Of a DNA stretch of 64,000 nucleotides, positions 63,805 to 64,000 are shown in pieces (the stretch's first letter is position 1; each line of letters opens with the position of its first letter). The DNA is taken from the NCBI RefSeq assembly GCF_014203695.1, contig NZ_JACHJO010000006.1:248001-312000 (forward strand), read 5' to 3'. The notes beneath the pieces were generated by a model. That model was given only the letters and a program-made list of their open reading frames with translations. It made no database searches and had not been told where the DNA came from. Both the position numbers and the translations under genes were made by a program. This DNA is from Nocardiopsis algeriensis. GTDB lineage: Bacteria > Actinomycetota > Actinomycetes > Streptosporangiales > Streptosporangiaceae.

Positions 63805-64000
63805 TCAGTCCTCCTCGCCGTCGTCGTCGCGGGTGAGGGAGTCCACCGCCACCGCGACGCTGATGACCAGTGCGACGTCGCCGCCGATGTCGTCGCGGTG
63901 GGTGTTGACGTCCACGGCGTAGGTGTCGCGGATCCGGAACCACGTCCGGGACACGTGCGCGACGGTGCCGTGCTCGTCGCTGATCACGTACTCCTTGCCG
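63805..64000 (-). CDS. LURP-one-related protein, 3' end (partial, cut by window edge)
   Basis: Only the last 64 or so codons are in the window; the frame stays open to the right edge. The visible end (KEYVISDEHGTVAHVSRTWF, then RIRDTYAVDV and an acidic tail) resembles the conserved C-terminal part of LURP-one-related/phospholipid scramblase-like proteins, which fold as a beta-barrel around a central helix. The start is outside the window. Transcribed toward the histidine kinase gene, about 100 nt away. Confidence 0.65.
   Translation of the reverse strand, partial: GKEYVISDEHGTVAHVSRTWFRIRDTYAVDVNTHRDDIGGDVALVISVAVAVDSLTRDDDGEED

Overview
This 64 kb window is a chromosomal segment of a high-GC Gram-positive actinobacterium. 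The base composition, the frequent GTG starts, the GlgE maltosyltransferase pathway, a complete conservon (cvnABCD), a DprE1/DprE2 pair, GuaB1 and a MpaB-type oxygenase pair all point that way. My best guess is a member of the Nocardiopsaceae (Nocardiopsis/Streptomonospora type), but this is an inference from gene content, not a proven assignment. I saw no rRNA, tRNA, CRISPR array, transposase, phage gene or plasmid function. Nearly all of the window is densely packed single-copy genes.

Layout. (1) 0.1-4 kb: the conserved housekeeping run pyrH-frr-cdsA (UMP kinase, ribosome recycling, CDP-diacylglycerol synthase), then an aminotransferase. (2) 4-12 kb, minus strand: glgE-treS-mak-glgB, the complete trehalose-to-alpha-glucan GlgE pathway. 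Upstream is an A/T-richer regulatory gap with a perfect Crp-type palindrome. (3) 12.5-18.7 kb: a class A penicillin-binding protein, then a TPP riboswitch controlling a three-gene ECF transporter (ykoE-ykoD-ykoC type), then an enoyl-CoA hydratase. (4) 18.9-23.4 kb: a membrane Ser/Thr kinase with two kinds of internal tandem repeat, and etfBA. (5) 23.4-32.7 kb: a cell-envelope block with two coupled methyltransferases, a GT-C-like membrane protein, an acyltransferase, a PorA-family protein and the decaprenyl-phosphate-arabinose enzymes (UbiA-type DPPR synthase, DprE1, DprE2). (6) 32.7-40.3 kb, minus strand: an MFS symporter, two MpaB-family oxygenases that share long identical DNA blocks, and the conservon cvnABCD.

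(7) 40.5-46 kb: a DUF3592 protein, endonuclease V, GuaB1, a CDP-alcohol phosphotransferase and an acyltransferase. (8) 46-54.9 kb: an M20 amidohydrolase, an M48 peptidase, a CPBP-type membrane protein with damaged motifs, an alpha/beta hydrolase, an MFS exporter, a secreted coiled-coil LAS peptidase, peptide deformylase and a nucleotidyltransferase. (9) 55.6-64 kb: a CbiX-like protein without its metal-binding His, an APH(6)-like kinase, an orphan KdpDE pair, an HATPase anti-sigma-type protein, a NarL-type two-component system, and the end of a LURP-one-related protein cut by the window edge.

The most interesting signals are as follows. Two related miniature inverted-repeat elements lie at gene ends: one supplies the stop codons of two convergent genes, and the other abuts the cdsA start. 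The conservon lies beside a tandem haem-oxygenase pair that shows gene conversion. DprE1 carries Ala where the benzothiazinone-target Cys would be. KdpD lacks its Walker A lysine and has no kdpFABC beside it. The CPBP and CbiX homologues have lost catalytic residues.
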